Shown: positions 21,421 to 35,641, numbered from the stretch's first letter. The stretch is 64,000 nt of DNA from Siphonodentalium dalli (GCA_032622095.1 CP136061.1:265516077-265580076); one strand, 5' to 3'. Notes: generated from the sequence alone by a model not told the origin. Translations and numbers: made by a program.

Positions 21421-21627
21421 TACAGTAATGCCCAAAGTAATTGACCACTTAACCACAGCAGAATTATGGGTAAATTTTCAGGATTTAGTTGGAAATATGG
21501 CTTGTTGCCATTCACTCGCCGAGAGCTTTCCGATGAATGGCAACAAGCCATATTTCCGACTAAATCCTGAAAATTTACCCATAATTCTGCTGTGGTTAAG
21601 AAGTCGATTACTTAGAGCATTACTGTA
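21421..21627. mobile_element. Mariner-like fold-back MITE, duplicate of 2369-2575
   Basis: Same hairpin element inside duplication copy 2, with identical TA-flanked CAGTAATGC ends. Confidence 0.85.
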
Positions 21628-22028
21628 GAATGAATGTATTCCTATAATAATTCCCTACATTTTGATATATGGATTAACCATGTTTGGTGTTAGCAACAGT
21701 GGCGATATCTTCCCTGAAACCATCAAGACGTCAAAACAAAACAAAATGGTCGAACAAGACTCTGTCCAGACTCATAGCATTATACTGGATCAAGTTTTTT
21801 GTTTGTTGCCAGTTTCCGATGGTTTCGTAGGAGATATCTCCACAAACACTAGCTGTAAATGGTTGATCCATATATCAAATTAAAGGGAACTATTCCAGGA
21901 ATGTGATGGCCATATCAATATGTTATTTTTACTAATATTATTGCCACTATGGTCTGCTGCGTGACCGGACAGTCTTGTTCGACCACTTTTTTGTCTGGTC
22001 TTCAGTGATGTCCGATGCTTCCATGGAA

Positions 22029-23844
22029 GCGTGGGCGTGGCACTTTTTGGTACACTTTTTGGTACAGTGTGCGCTAAAAGTGGGTGTCACTTTTTGGTAC
22101 ACTTTTTGGTACAATTTTTGGTGCGTGCGCTGAAAGTGGGCGTGGCACTTTTTGGTACACTTTTTGGTACAGTTTGCGCTGAAAGTGGGCGTGGCACTTT
22201 TTGGTACAGCGTACGCTAAAAGTGGGTGTGTCACTTTTTGGTACACTTTTTGGCACAGCGTGCGCTGAAAGTGGGCGTGGCACTTTTTGGTACGCTTTTT
22301 TGTACACTTTTTGGTACAGTGTGCGCTGAAAGTGGGCGTGGCACTTTTTGGTACGCTTTTTGGTACAGCGTACGCTAAAAGTGGGCGTGGCACTTTTTGG
22401 TACACTTTTTGGTACAGTGTGCGCTAAAAGTGGGCGTGACACTTTTTGGTAAACTTTTTGGAACAGTGTGCGATAAAAGTGGGCGTGGCACTTTTTGGTA
22501 CACTTTTTGGTACAGTGTGCTCTGAAAGTGGGCCTGGCACTTTTTTGTACACTTTTTGGTACAGTATGCGCTGAAAGTGGGCGTGGCACTTTTTGGTACA
22601 CTTTTTGGTACACTTTTTGGTACACTTTTTGGTACACTTTTTGGTACAGTGTGCGCTAAATGTGGGCGTGTCACTTTTTGGTACACTTTTTGGTACAGCG
22701 TACGCTAAAAGTGGGCGTGGCACTTTTTGGTACAGTGTGCGCTGAAAGTGGGCGTGGCACTTTTTGGTACACTTTTTGGTACAGTGTGCGCTAAAAGTGG
22801 GAGTGACACTTTTTGGTAAACTTTTTGGAACAGTGTGCGATAAAAGTGGGCGTGGCACTTTTTGGTACACTTTTTGGTAAACTTTTTGGTACAGTGTGCG
22901 CTGAAAGTGGGCGTGGCATTTTTTGGTACACTTTTTGGTACAGTGTGCGCTGAAAGTGGGCGTGACACTTTTTGGTAAACTTTTTGGAACAGTGTGCGAT
23001 AAAAGTGGGCGTGGCACTTTTTGGTACACTTTTTGGTAAACTTTTTGGTACAGTGTGCGCTGAAAGTGGGCGTGGCATTTTTTGGTACACTTTTTGGTAC
23101 AGTGTGCGCTGAAAGTGGGCGTGGCACTTTTTGGTGCAGTGTGCGCTGAAAGTGGGCGTGGCACTTTTTGGTACACTTTTTGGTACAGTGTGCGCTGAAA
23201 GTGGGCGTGGCACTTCTTGGTACACTTTTTGGTACAGTGTGCGCTGAAAGTGGGCGTGGCACTTTTTGGTACAGAGTGCGCTGAAAGTGGGCGTTGCACT
23301 TTTTGGTACACGTTTTGGTACAGTGTGCGCTGAAAGTGGGCGTGGCACTTTTTGGTACACTTTTTGGAACAGTGTGCGCACTTTTTGGTACAGTTTGCGC
23401 TAAAAGTGGGCGTGGCACTTTTTTGGTACACTTTTTTGTACACGTTTTGGTACAGTGTGCGCTAAATGTGGGCGTAAAAGTGCCACGCCCACTTTTAACG
23501 CAGATTGTACCAAAAAGTGACACGCTGACTTTTGACGCACACTGTACCAAAAAGTGCCACGCGCACTTTTAACACACACTGTACCAAAAGTGTGATGTAC
23601 CAAAAAGTGCCACGCACACTTTTAACGCACACTGTACTAAAATGTGTACTAAAAAGTGCCACGCCCACTTTTAACGCACAATGTACCAAAAAGTGCCACG
23701 CCCACTTTTATCGCACGTTGTACCAAAAGTGCCACGCCCACATTTGATGCACACTGTACCAAAAAGTTCCACGCCCACTTTTACCGCACATTGTACCAAA
23801 AAGTGCCACGCCCACTGTACCAAAAAGTGCCACGCTGACTTTTG
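22029..23844. repeat. 49-bp minisatellite, copy 2 (one extra 12-bp unit)
   Basis: Same array as 2977-4780 but 12 bp longer: near 22595-22650 there are five consecutive ACTTTTTGGTAC units where copy 1 has four near 3540-3585. The 12-bp subrepeat is therefore the unstable element. Confidence 0.93.
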
Positions 23845-24449
23845 TTTTCGTCCGCTAACATACTATAACAAAAATATCTTAGTGATGCAGCACTCAAATA
23901 CAGCCATTTTCCAAAAGTCTGAACCCACCCGCACGCTATCTCTCCGTTGGCCGGGTTAGTTTGAGAGTACAGCGGTCAAAGTTTGCGCATCTACACTGCA
24001 TAGTCCGAGCGAAGCGAGGCGCTGAAAAAACATTTTTGTCGTCCGCCAACATACGATACAAAAAATAGCTTGGTGATGCCGCACTCAAATACAGCCATTT
24101 ACGGAGGAATTTTCCAAAAGTCTGAACCCATCCGCACGCTATCTCTCCGTTGGCCGGGTTACTTTGAGAGTACAGCGGCAAAGTTTGCACATCTTCATTA
24201 CATAGTCCCAGCGAAGCGAGGCGTTGAAAAAATTAGTTTTTTGTCGTCCGCCGACATACGATACAAAAAAATAGCTTGGTGATGCCGCACTCAAATACAG
24301 CCATTTACGGAGGAATTTTCCAAAAGTCTGAACCCATCCGCACGCTATCTCTCCGTTGGTCGGGTTACTTTGGGAGTCAAAGTTTGCGCATCTTCACTAC
24401 GCAGTCCGAGCGAAGAGAGGCGCTGAAAAATGTTTTTTTGTCATTGCCC
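23845..24449. repeat. Three ~191-205-bp tandem repeats, copy 2
   Basis: Duplicate of 4781-5385 with the same three units. Confidence 0.85.
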
Positions 24450-24853
24450 ACTTTGGAAACGCCCACTTATTACGCACACTGTACCAAAAAGTGCCACGCT
24501 CACTTATAACGCATAATGTACAAAATGTGCCTCGCCCAGTTATAGCGCACAATGTATCAAAAAGTGCCACTTATAACCCACTTATAATTTTCTAATTGGA
24601 TGACGTTTACAATAACCAATTTATTAGAAAAGCAGAATGATGACAAAACTGAAATCAATTTAAAAATCAATTGCTTCCGTTCGACCCTATGTTTTACCTA
24701 TGGACTGTAGTTTAGATAAACTTGAGAGTCCAACTATTTTTTCCCTCATTTAAATACGAGTAAAGCAGTTTATTAACCAAGGTATACATGCAACGCATTT
24801 GACGTGACGTTGCATGAGGATAAACAATTTACATAACAAGTAACTATTACTGC

Positions 24854-24868
24854 GGGGGGGGGGGGGGG
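24854..24868. repeat. Poly-G tract, 15 bases
   Basis: Copy-2 equivalent of 5790-5812, 8 bases shorter; it accounts for the shift of the duplication offset from 19064 to 19056. Confidence 0.95.
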
Positions 24869-24956
24869 TCAGTAATATACCGGAACTCAATTTAATAATT
24901 GCTGACACATAAGTACAAGTAAATTCCCCATATTTAGCCGTCAACATCATTATAGA

Positions 24957-25211
24957 GAGCTCCGTTAGCGCAATCGGTAAAGTGAAATAACCCTTCTGAC
25001 AGACAATTGCTCTACGAACGACCAGGTGCGCGCCGTCAGTTCGAATCCCGGTGGATCGAACAAAATCGCAAAACTGGCTGAGTGTGCCTGTCTGAGTCAG
25101 ATAGTGTGCCTGGATGGATACTTCAAGAAACGACTCTCCCTAACGGCGCGTGTTAGACTTTCTTGTGTTATCCCTGGTACTCTGTACCAAATAAAATCAA
25201 TCAATCAAATC
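24957..25211 (+). mobile_element. tRNA-derived SINE, duplicate
   Basis: Copy-2 equivalent of 5901-6155 with the same A-box and B-box and ATCAATCA tail. Confidence 0.75.
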
Positions 25212-25784
25212 GCGTTCGTTTGATGATGATATTATGAGGCAATATAGATCAATTTGTTCCCGTTCCAATATCCTCATGAATTTTTTTACAAGTGCTCATT
25301 TGATGTAAAACGCCATCTTTTTCATCGTATATTTCATCATTATATTGTTGTACTTTGCAGCTGCACTTTGTGGGAAAATTTCACCCATAATTGTATGTTA
25401 TAACAATGCCTATAGGAAGTTTATGGCATATGAATGGAGATGTAGCGCAAGTGGGATGTACGCCAGGAATGTTGTGAGCTCTGTTCCTATGTTGATAAGA
25501 AAGAATCTTATCTTTTCAAACATTGGAAAGACATTCTGTATTACATATAATTGATATTTCTATCATATGGGCCATTGAGCCTGAATTAAATAAACTATAT
25601 AATATACATGAAATATTTTGTTTTTAACTGCATGCACCATTTTGGCCATCATCTCGGTTGATTGACGTATGACATGTGTTTCCAAATAGGTGTTTCTAGG
25701 TCGTTTGGCGTTTAAACGATTATTCCATCGATCAGAGCATACACGACTTGCTGGAAATTTTTCAGCCCCGAAATCGGTCTTTGA

Positions 25785-26157
25785 CCCTTTACCCAACAGA
25801 ACGGCCATGTGCCAATGCATTCTCTTATATATGCGAGTCGACCATAGGTCGCCTCGCATATATAAGAGAATGCATTGGCTTAACACATTAAAAATTATAA
25901 AATTGTTAAAGAATGTAAGAAAAAATGGTAAAAAGTGTTAGGCCAATGCATTCTCTTATATATGCGAGGCGACCTATGGTCGACTCGCATATATAAGAGA
26001 ATGCATTGGCACATGGCATAACTGTAACTATCACAATGTGTCAATGAGCCGGTTCCAATGATAACATATTTGTATGGTTCTATTGAGACAGACCGAAGAT
26101 ATTTTAGGCTGTTGAAGCTTTATTTGGCCGGTTTTGGCCGGTTTGTTGGGTAAAGGG
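25785..26157. mobile_element. piggyBac-like MITE, duplicate of 6729-7101
   Basis: Same ends, same left TTGA and right TTAA flank, and both 67-bp hairpins, located in duplication copy 2. Confidence 0.85.
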
Positions 26158-27594
26158 TTAAGTATCTAAACAGAACGCTGCAATTTTAGGTGCTAAAAAG
26201 TCACGCTGGTGTCTGGAGCCACTGTTTCGCAGAAATCGCTACTACTTCATACTGGTGGGGTCAAGGTCACCTGGAACAATATTTTTCAAAACTCAAAGAC
26301 ATCCTCTAAAAATCCACAAATACATAACTAACCTTCTTTCAATAAACATACCACACCCATGGTGACAGAAAACACTGGTATTCTATTCTAAGAAATTTAC
26401 CCCTACTGATCATTCGAAACTCTCGAGTGTCACCTAAATATCCGGTTCAAATACGGAACGTGAATACAATCGAAACGAAAAGATATATATAGTGATCTTC
26501 ATAGAAAGTCTAGAATTATTTATTCTGCCGTATCTGAATAAGTATTATGTACCTCAATACATGCTAGCCATAAAAACTTCAAATATTAAACCAGCTTACA
26601 CATCACCAATACTCACCATATTTCTTTCCGGTTTGCGTTCCCGAAATTGTAAATCTCAAAATTGTTTACCGTTTACCTTTTCGAATTGATAAAATACCGA
26701 AATATTTTAACACATTAGATTTAATAAACTTGGGGTTTGGGCAGCTTGTGGTGACAATATACCTGGTAGTTATCGTTGCCTAGTGTCTGTTTTTGAATAC
26801 CAACACATGCACCATTGTATGTCTATCATATTCGATGTTTGAAACATAACTAATTTCTGTTTTCTAGTTTCCTATTTTCGTGTTATCATTTGACAGCTTT
26901 GGTAAAATTTGAATCGTAATCAAATGGTTCAACGCGGGTCTCTTTTCCAGATGCGGCTATGCCCGAGAATCAAAAAACTTTTTTATTTTGGCCTAAATTG
27001 GATTATTTTTATGGCGAAATAGTTTTCGTTAGTTTATCGCCGACAGATGCGTCCCAATTCGAGTAGTAAATATTTACAATTTAGCGTAGTTCAGACGATT
27101 TTTTCTATGGTGTGGTACGGTACGGTCGATTTGCTTGAGATTTTCGGTGATGTTTGTAGAATGCTACATTCCTCCAGTTGGCACAGCACCTGAATAATAA
27201 TTTATCAGTTCTATGCATCCGAATAAGTACATAATATGTCTTTAAGGAGTCAATTACTTAGGGCATTACTGTAGGTAGATACCCATACACTATATAAAAT
27301 TGTTAGGAAGAGATAGACCATCATTAAGTAATATTTGAAGTTGATTTAATCGTTTACTCAGGTTGGTACGATGTTGTGAATCTATCATCGCTGTTATGTT
27401 TATTGTTAGCTTGTATAGTGTGTCTCTTATTTTTTTTTCATCTAAATTGTCCCATTTATTGTATATAACAGACAGTATTGTATATATTGGTGTCTCTTTG
27501 TCTTGTGATGGTGAATAAACATGTTCACAAATGTAAATGTATCTTATTTGTTTCCAGGCTTATTTTGCCGAATTCTATTTCATCCTAAGTTTAA

Positions 27595-27820
27595 CCCTTT
27601 GGGTGCCAGGTCGATTTTTGTATCAACCCATATACCCTGTGCCAATGCATTCTCTTATATATGTGAGTCAACCATAGGTCGCCTCGCATATATAAGAGAA
27701 TGCATTGGCCTAACAATATTTTTTTTTTTTTTACAATTTTAATAATTTATTCTTATATTCTTTAACAGACTTATTTTGTAGGTTTAGGGCCGATGAGATC
27801 GGCCCCTGGCACTCGAAGGG
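27595..27820. mobile_element. Second-family piggyBac-like MITE, duplicate
   Basis: Copy-2 equivalent of 8539-8764 with TTAA on both sides. Confidence 0.85.
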
Positions 27821-29380
27821 TTAACCCAACTCCAGGTACATCACCACCACAATCAGGCTTGAGAATAAGGTGCCTGTCATATGCAGAATGAGGTCCCCAA
27901 TTGAGGTCTAGTGTCCGATAGTACATAAAATAGTAGATAGAGTTTGATGTGTTCCCGGATCTGGGATAATCTTCCATTCCCCATTGTTTGTATTGATGGG
28001 GTTAATTGTATAGTGGTAAGCACGATTGTACAGGAGAGATATATAATACGATGAATACGAGCGTACACACATAATTAACAAGATCATACCTTAATTGCTA
28101 ATGACTGGTTTTCATATCCACAACGAAGATGATTACTTGAGATATACATCAATTTATCACATAATTTGCCCATAAAAGCAGTTTCATAATTATCGGTAAG
28201 ACACACGTTTAATATCATCGCATGCGATGACGTCACGCCGCTCTTCAAATGACTTGCGATCGCTGCATTTTGTGATTGTTGTTTTCGATGAATTGTTCGC
28301 GTTGCTTCGCGTTTATTTGATCATGTGATAAAAGGTATCTCATACTCGTCCTATTTTATGCGTAATTTATCAACCTCGTCCACTAAATTCTATTTGAGCC
28401 TCGGTAAACCTCGGCTCGAATCGAATTTAGTCAACTCGGTTGATAAATTCCGTATAAAATAGAAACTCATGTGAGATCCTCTATGCGAGGGGGGAAATGA
28501 TTTTTTGGCAATATATGTCAGAACTGGGTGTCAGGGAATAACTAAGTCAAACACAATGTAAATTGAATTCTTTTACTGTAAATAAAATAATCAGGCAGTG
28601 TTAGAGAAAGAAAGTGTATGAAGTAGAGTATAAAATGTATAATTTATGAAGCATGTCATAAGTAAACAATCATACAGGTCACACTATACCTTATCTGAGT
28701 CATCTCTAAACTGTATGGATCACAGATAATGTCTACATATTTCAGAATATCTTGTTTAACTCGTCTTCTGGGAAAGTATCTTTAGTCTCAATTTAACATT
28801 GTTTTTAGTTACTTCTGCTCAGTTTCTATATCCCCAAATTTGCAGAAGATTAATATGCATAATCCTATGGGAGACTCGCATATATCAGAGTATGCACTGG
28901 CACAGGGTTTTCACAAACTTTCAGGAAGCTCCAGTCATGAAAGGGTTACGCCAGGGATTTCCTCAAGAAAACAGACAGTGACTGACTTAAAACATATTTT
29001 GATCAGCTTTATCCATAGGTGGTTAGTATTCCAATGAAATAAGTAGACATTGAACTTGTACATCTGACCTGTATTATCACATGAAAAACACAATTTATAC
29101 AACAGAAATAATATAAACATCTTAAAATATAGAAATGAAACTGTAGAAACAAAACATAGAAACAGAAAAAAATTCCTGGATATTACTTCACTCAGGAAAC
29201 CTAATTTTGTATGTGAACACAAGTATTATTGGAGACATTATTCTTAGAGATTCACTGTCCGATTCAAGGGTCCCCAGTATCATCTAGTTACATCAGTATT
29301 ACATCGAACGCTGCTTCAGTGATCAAAATTAGTTTATTAACAATAAATATTCACAACAATACCACAGGTATCATAGTTTA

Positions 29381-29766
29381 TAAAAAAAGGGGCATAACTC
29401 TGCCAAAAATGGTCGGACAGAACCCAAGTTCGAACTTGACCTGTGTTTTGGTGGGAGAAAGTAATATACCAAATTTGGATTCATTCCGATAAACTATACT
29501 AAAGTTATCATCCGGACAACAAATTTCAAGGATTTTCTAAGTAAAAAAACGTCAAATAAGGGGCATAACTCCGGTGAAAATTGGCGGGCGGAACCCAAAT
29601 TCGAACTTGAACTTACTTTTCGGCTAATAAACCCACATACCAAATTTTATTGAAATCGGTTCACTCTAACTAAAGTTATCATCCGGACAACAGGTTAACG
29701 GACGCCCGCCCGGACGGACAGACCAATACTATAATACGGCCTTTTTTTCAAAAGGGCGTATAAAAA
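29381..29766. repeat. Dispersed repeat with two internal units, duplicate
   Basis: Copy-2 equivalent of 10325-10710. Confidence 0.65.
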
Positions 29767-30888
29767 TTACTACTTTGAACAAGGTTATTCTCCTTTTATA
29801 TTTGATCACCCTACCGGAGTGTTTCACATCACTTTAATATAACAACACAAAGTTCAGTACTTCAGATCACAATATTACAGAACATTCTATACATAAATTG
29901 TTTGAGATGACATTACTTGTAACAGATAGCTCGTGTTCAAGTCTGCATATAGTGTGTCTGTCATTTGTAGAATGAGGTCCCTAGAGGGTGAATTTAGTGA
30001 AGCTATCCTGCATAGAGGGTTAACATCACCAAATTTACCCACTGGGGACCTCATTCTGCTTAGGCGTTAACTGCTATGGGAGGCCTAGGATCAAATTGAA
30101 GTTCCCCAGTTGAATGGAGAAAGTAACTAAAAACAATGTTAATTTGAGACTGTAGATACTTCCCAGAAGATGAGGCCAAAGCAGAATGAGGTCCCCAGAG
30201 GGTGAATTTGGTTATGCTAGCCCACCATGCAGGGTAGCATCACTAAATTTACCCTCTGGGGACCTCATTCTGCAGATGTCAGACACACCAGGCATGCTTG
30301 TGTTACTATGAAATAAAATTGTATCGTATAATACACAAGCTTCGTACATCTCGCCATCTGTTTACATCTCGGAATGAAATAAGAAATATGTAATAAATAA
30401 AGATAGTATAATAAATGGAATGTTCGTGTTAATCTAAGAAAATAAGAAAGTAAGTTTGTGTTTTGTATAAACAAATATGAAACGAGAAAATAAATTTTGG
30501 AATGTGGAATATTGGAAAAAGAACCATACATATAAAGAATAGTTGTCTATTAATTTGACATTTAGAATCATACATATAAAGAATAGTTGTCTATTAATTT
30601 GACATTTAGAATCATACATATAAACAATAGTTGTCTATTAATTTGACATTTAGAACCGTTCATATAAACAATAGTTGTGTATTAATTTATATTTAGCAAT
30701 CTAAAATAACATGATTGATGTGTGACCGTTTTATAACAATATTCGAAGGATCACAAAATGTTAGCTTTGATTTACAGAAAAGTATCATGCAACATAACTT
30801 ATTACACACCTGTTAAAGATGTATCCTGCAACATAACTTAATACACATCTGTTAAAGATATACTCACGATTCGAGAGTTACAACAACA

Positions 30889-31106
30889 TACAGTAATGAG
30901 CTAAATAATCGACTCCTTAATCACAGCAGAATTATTGGTAATTTTTCAGGATTTAGTTGGAAATATGGCTTGTTGCCATTCATAGGAAAGCAATCACTGA
31001 GAGCTTTCTGATGAATGGCAACAATTCATATTTCCGACTAAATCCTGAAAAGTTACCCATAATTCTGCTGTGGTTAAGGGGTCTGATTATTTAGGGCATT
31101 ACTGTA
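30889..31106. mobile_element. Mariner-like fold-back MITE, duplicate of 11833-12050
   Basis: Same element within duplication copy 2, TA-bounded. Confidence 0.82.
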
Positions 31107-32613
31107 TGATCAATTTAGCGATATGGGTTTATGTGTTGCTCTGGATGTTTGTATTTTTTCTGGGAAGTGATACCTGAATTGAAGATCTACACACAAATAG
31201 CTTGTTAAAAGGGTACTGTACACTGGCCATTTATGGTACCATTTCCTTATATACTCAACCGAATATATGCAACAAATTAATGAATTTGAGCCATGGATTA
31301 GTGCAAAATACACTCATGTGTTCTATGAACGATGCAAACAACATGGTAATTATAATGAAATGAGTTCATGACTCGAGTGTAAAATTGTCATATAGTTGTT
31401 GAAAAATCAAGGTGCTAACTTTTATTGTCCATCCAGATCAACAAAACTATATGAAATTAATGGTTAGTTTTTGAGGTGGCATTTCCAATTCCACACATGC
31501 TAACTTATAAACACTAGAATTTAATCGTAAAACTTGCCCTGGAACCCTGAATACATCTTTCAATGTCCAATAAGTATTTAGCATACTAAATCATCAGCAT
31601 GAAATAAATATTTCAATTTCTCACATGTGAAACATAATACATAATACAAAATACACATTAAAGATATATTATGGACTTGCTCGGGTGCGTGGAACTGATA
31701 ATTTAGTATTCAGGCGCTATGTCAACTGTGGGAATGTAGCATTCTACTCACATTGGCGAAAATCTCAAGCAAATCGACCGTACAACTGCATAGAAACATC
31801 GTCTGAACCACGCTCAATTGTAAATATTTACTTCTCTATTTGGGACGCAACTATCGGCAATAAGCTAACAAAAATGATTTGGCCACCGAGATTCATTGCA
31901 TTCAATTAATATATAAGAATGACGGCATGTGTTGTCAATTTGGATATAATATTTGTAATAATAACTACTTTGAGTAAGATTATTCTCCATTTTTATTTTA
32001 TCAACCTACCAGAATGTTTCACATCACTTTAATAATGGCCTTGATGCTGAGATGTGGAATAACTATAGAACACAATTCACACAATCATCTATCAAACTTG
32101 TTAAATTAGTTACATTTATCATTCAACGGGCTGATAACTGAATATGTGATGATGCATAATTACTTGATTCCTAATGATTCATTTGTATGATGTTCAGTTT
32201 ATAAGTTCAACAGCGAGCCTTATTATCTGAACACCATTTCTCAGATTGACGTCTGATTATAGTATCTGAACACTCCTACAAATGAATAATGGACCATTCC
32301 AGTCTATTCTTTTATCACTGAATGGGAGAATCCATTAAGTTTTCAGAAGAATTAACAAATTTCCGTACAGTGACACAATTCACGTCTTGTTTAACAAAAC
32401 ACTGGCCTTCAGTTGTATTGCACTTTCACTTTAACAAGTTATATTATGCTAGAAAACAAAATTAGGTCATAGAAATAAATATCTGTTCACAGATAATTAA
32501 ACATGAAAAACTGAATAAGGGAGGCCGGACTTTTACTTTTTCCCAAGAATTCTAGAAATTAGCAGATATACAGAGTTTTATAAAACCCTCACCCAGTGCT
32601 TTATAGTCATTAT

Positions 32614-32713
32614 NNNNNNNNNNNNNNNNNNNNNNNNNNNNNNNNNNNNNNNNNNNNNNNNNNNNNNNNNNNNNNNNNNNNNNNNNNNNNNNNNNNNNNN
32701 NNNNNNNNNNNNN
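32614..32713. other. Assembly gap (100 N)
   Basis: Exactly 100 Ns, the usual placeholder for a gap of unknown size. It directly follows the end of duplication copy 2, and the sequence after it (32714 onward) does not match the continuation of copy 1 at 13558. Order and distance across this point should not be trusted. Confidence 0.98.
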
Positions 32714-35641
32714 GTTTAATGATAATTTGTGGGAACTATTTTCTTTAGCGGACGACTAATTTCTCACCATTTGAAAGTGGTTCATTTGCTATCAGCTGGC
32801 GAACAACAACAATTCAATTTTCAACTGAAATTTTGTGTACGATTTGTGAGAAATTATTTGGCATTAGTTAAGGAATATTAATACATTAAAAATAATTATT
32901 GACATGGCTAAAGTCTTAGAGCTTATAATTAAATAGAATGCCTATAGTGTTCTGAGTGAATCCAACATTGATATGTCCACTGCTGGTCACTCATGAAATA
33001 ATAATGGTATTCACTCAAAAACCATAGGTATCCTCTATGACTATACGCATATGAATATCACGATCTACGTTTTGGTAATTCAATAATTTTCTGCTCTTTT
33101 ATTGGCAAGCTTATAATAAAATGCATTTTTAACCTCATGGTCTTTTTCAACCACAAGAAAGTTATATCTCCCTTGATAATTACTGATGTTGAGAGCTAAC
33201 TGATTGTTTTAGCTGATCATGTCAAATCTCCGAGGGACTGGCTCGCATAATATTTTTACATGGTGTTTTTAATAAAATATTTTATATTTAATAATACTTG
33301 GAGCTACTTTGTGAACGGCTCAATTGTTCAACATATCATGCATTTCTGTTCAAGTTTATATACATTTTTTATATAATAAAATATTTGTATAACTTATTGA
33401 CAGTTATAATTTTATTTAACCATATTGGTGCCATATACTTATATAATGTAGTAAGAGGTTAATCTCCAGGGAAAATTACAACAACGAATAATCCTTTGCT
33501 AGAAATGTTCGGATTGTTATCACATCCTTCCTCAGAACCTGTGGGTCACAGTGGGTGTGAGGAAAATTGAATGCTGACTTTGTTTATATAGCCCTTGGTG
33601 CGGTATCCTTCAATATTGTTGGTTGAAACCTGTTTGTTTGATGTTTGAAACATATTTATTTTGACCCACATATACATGGAATATTTTACATAACACAGAA
33701 TATATAGATAATGTTGTGGGTGCACAGGGGATCGGAGCAGCACAAGTTGCCTCTCCCCTGGCGTTTAGCTGCTAATGATTTTAAATCGAAACCTGTTCGT
33801 TCATGGGATCATGTATGTGGTTCACTGATTTGGGGTTAGTTGTGGTTCGCTCCTACATGTATGTGTCCGGGGACCGGATAATGATGCCAACACCAAAGTT
33901 TTCAAAAATAAGGAAACGTCCACTTTATTTGATCTCAGAATGCTAATTTATTATCAAGTTGCTTAAATAAGGTAACGCCCACTTTAATTGACCTCAGAAT
34001 GCAAATTTATTATCAGGTTGCTTAAATAGGAAGGACTCGACTGGATATAGTATCTGACATTTGCAGAATGAGGTCCACAGAGGGTGAAATTAGCGAGGCT
34101 ATCCCGCATAGTGGGCTAGCATCACCCTCTGGTGACATCATTCTGCTTAGTCTTCATATTCTGGGAAGTATCTATAGTCTCAAATCAATATTGTTTTAGT
34201 TACTTATCCCATGCTGTTTAGTTACTATATATCCCATAATTTGCGGATGATAAATTTCATAACTGAGGTGACACATGAATGAACATTACCAACTTCAATC
34301 TGATCCCATGTCTTCCATAGCATAGGCCTAAGCAGAATGAGGTTCCCAGAGGTTGAATTTGGATTTTGAATTTGGATAGCGTCCCCAACTTCATCCCCCT
34401 CCCATGGAGCCTGACGCATGCATATTACTACGAGCATAATTTTCATCACGCAGCAACTAAATTATTGAAAACTCTGCCCCCTCTACTTTCTCACTCTCTC
34501 TCTCATTCTCTCTCTCTGCCTCCTGCTATCCCTAACACTATATTCCCACTGTTTCCATCCCCAACTCAAATTTAGTTACTTCTCCTTTAAAAAACATTAT
34601 TTCTATCCTTTCCTGTCTGATCGATACCCCTCCCTCACTTATTGGGGGAGGGGCATGTCGCCAAAGAGGAGAAGACTTCATATAAGCCCTCGGGCTTGTT
34701 GTCTGATCCTCATTTCCATACATTATCTCTTACATGTTATATATTTATATCATTTGTGTATTATGTTTATTATGTTTGGATTTGGAAATAAAAATATATT
34801 TACACTAACTTCATCCTCTGGCGACCTCATTCTGCAATGTGTACTCTATGCAGATTGGGATGGACACGTAGTCACCTCTCACCTATAATACTTGTCAAAA
34901 AATGCCCCCCTAGCTGACTTTTTCAGCATGTTGTTTGCCGTTAGACAGTCACATTAAACTTCCTATTGCAGTTATTAGCCCATTCTTACTACACGTAAGT
35001 CAACGACAACACTAAGTCTTTGTCATGCATAATTATATTAATTGGTTTGACATACTCTCGTTTGGTTACACTTGAGTATAAAGTGTAACAGCCCCCCCCC
35101 CCCCCCCCCAATTGAAAATATCCCAATTATCATTCGAATACTCTTTATATATGTGCAGTCATATACCGAACAGAAACAAACGCTCTTTATATGTGAGCAG
35201 TAATATACCGAACAGAAACGAACGTTAGCGAAACGCTCTACATGTAAATAGTTATTTTACGTATACCGAGAACTTGAAACGTCGCCGCCATGTTCTCGGC
35301 TGGCGGTAACACAAAGGCATGAGTCGTGCCTAAGTGTTAATTAACGGGACATGGGTCTGTTTGGTGATTAGAATTAATTGAGTTGTGTACACTAATACGT
35401 GTTACTGTTAGTTAATCACTGCGATGTGTTAGTGCATAACATTGTAGGTGAGAAATATATTAAAGAAATAATTACAACTGATGCAAAAAAACACCTTCTG
35501 TAATCTGTCACTTGGAAGGACAAATCCTACTTATCAAATCAGCAATTGAAACTGGATCTATAATTGGTATCGACGGAACACTTAATCTTGCATCTTGCTA
35601 TGTAACAACTATTATTTAAAAAAAACCTAATATAAGGAAAT
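32714..35641. other. AT-rich non-coding stretch after the gap
   Basis: No exon is supported. Contents seen: a 64-bp direct repeat at ~33900-34025 (CAGAATGC.AATTTATTATCA and CTTAAATA), a fold-back repeat at 34063-34146 and half-copies of the same family near 34335 and 34815. There is also a CT-rich run near 34480-34520, a poly-C run of 18 at 35092-35109, and a ~50-bp direct repeat (ATATACCGAACAGAAAC) at ~35160-35220. Small open frames do not show splice sites or homology I recognise. Confidence 0.55.
34063..34146. repeat. Fold-back repeat, GCAGAATGAGGTCCCC family, member 6
   Basis: GCAGAATGAGGTCCACAGAG on the left and TCTGGTGACATCATTCTGC on the right, with a GCGAGGCTATCCCGC / GGGCTAGC centre. 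It shows the family is not confined to the duplicated segment. Confidence 0.65.

Larger units (their letters stand above)
19053..32613. repeat. Segmental duplication, copy 2
   Basis: Direct-orientation copy of 1-13557, ending abruptly at the run of Ns. Every repeat feature of copy 1 recurs here. Differences are confined to about three substitutions, one extra 12-bp minisatellite unit near 22600 and a poly-G tract of 15 instead of 23. Such identity is higher than alleles of outbred marine invertebrates usually show, which suggests either a very recent duplication or an assembly artefact; the sequence alone cannot decide. Confidence 0.95.
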
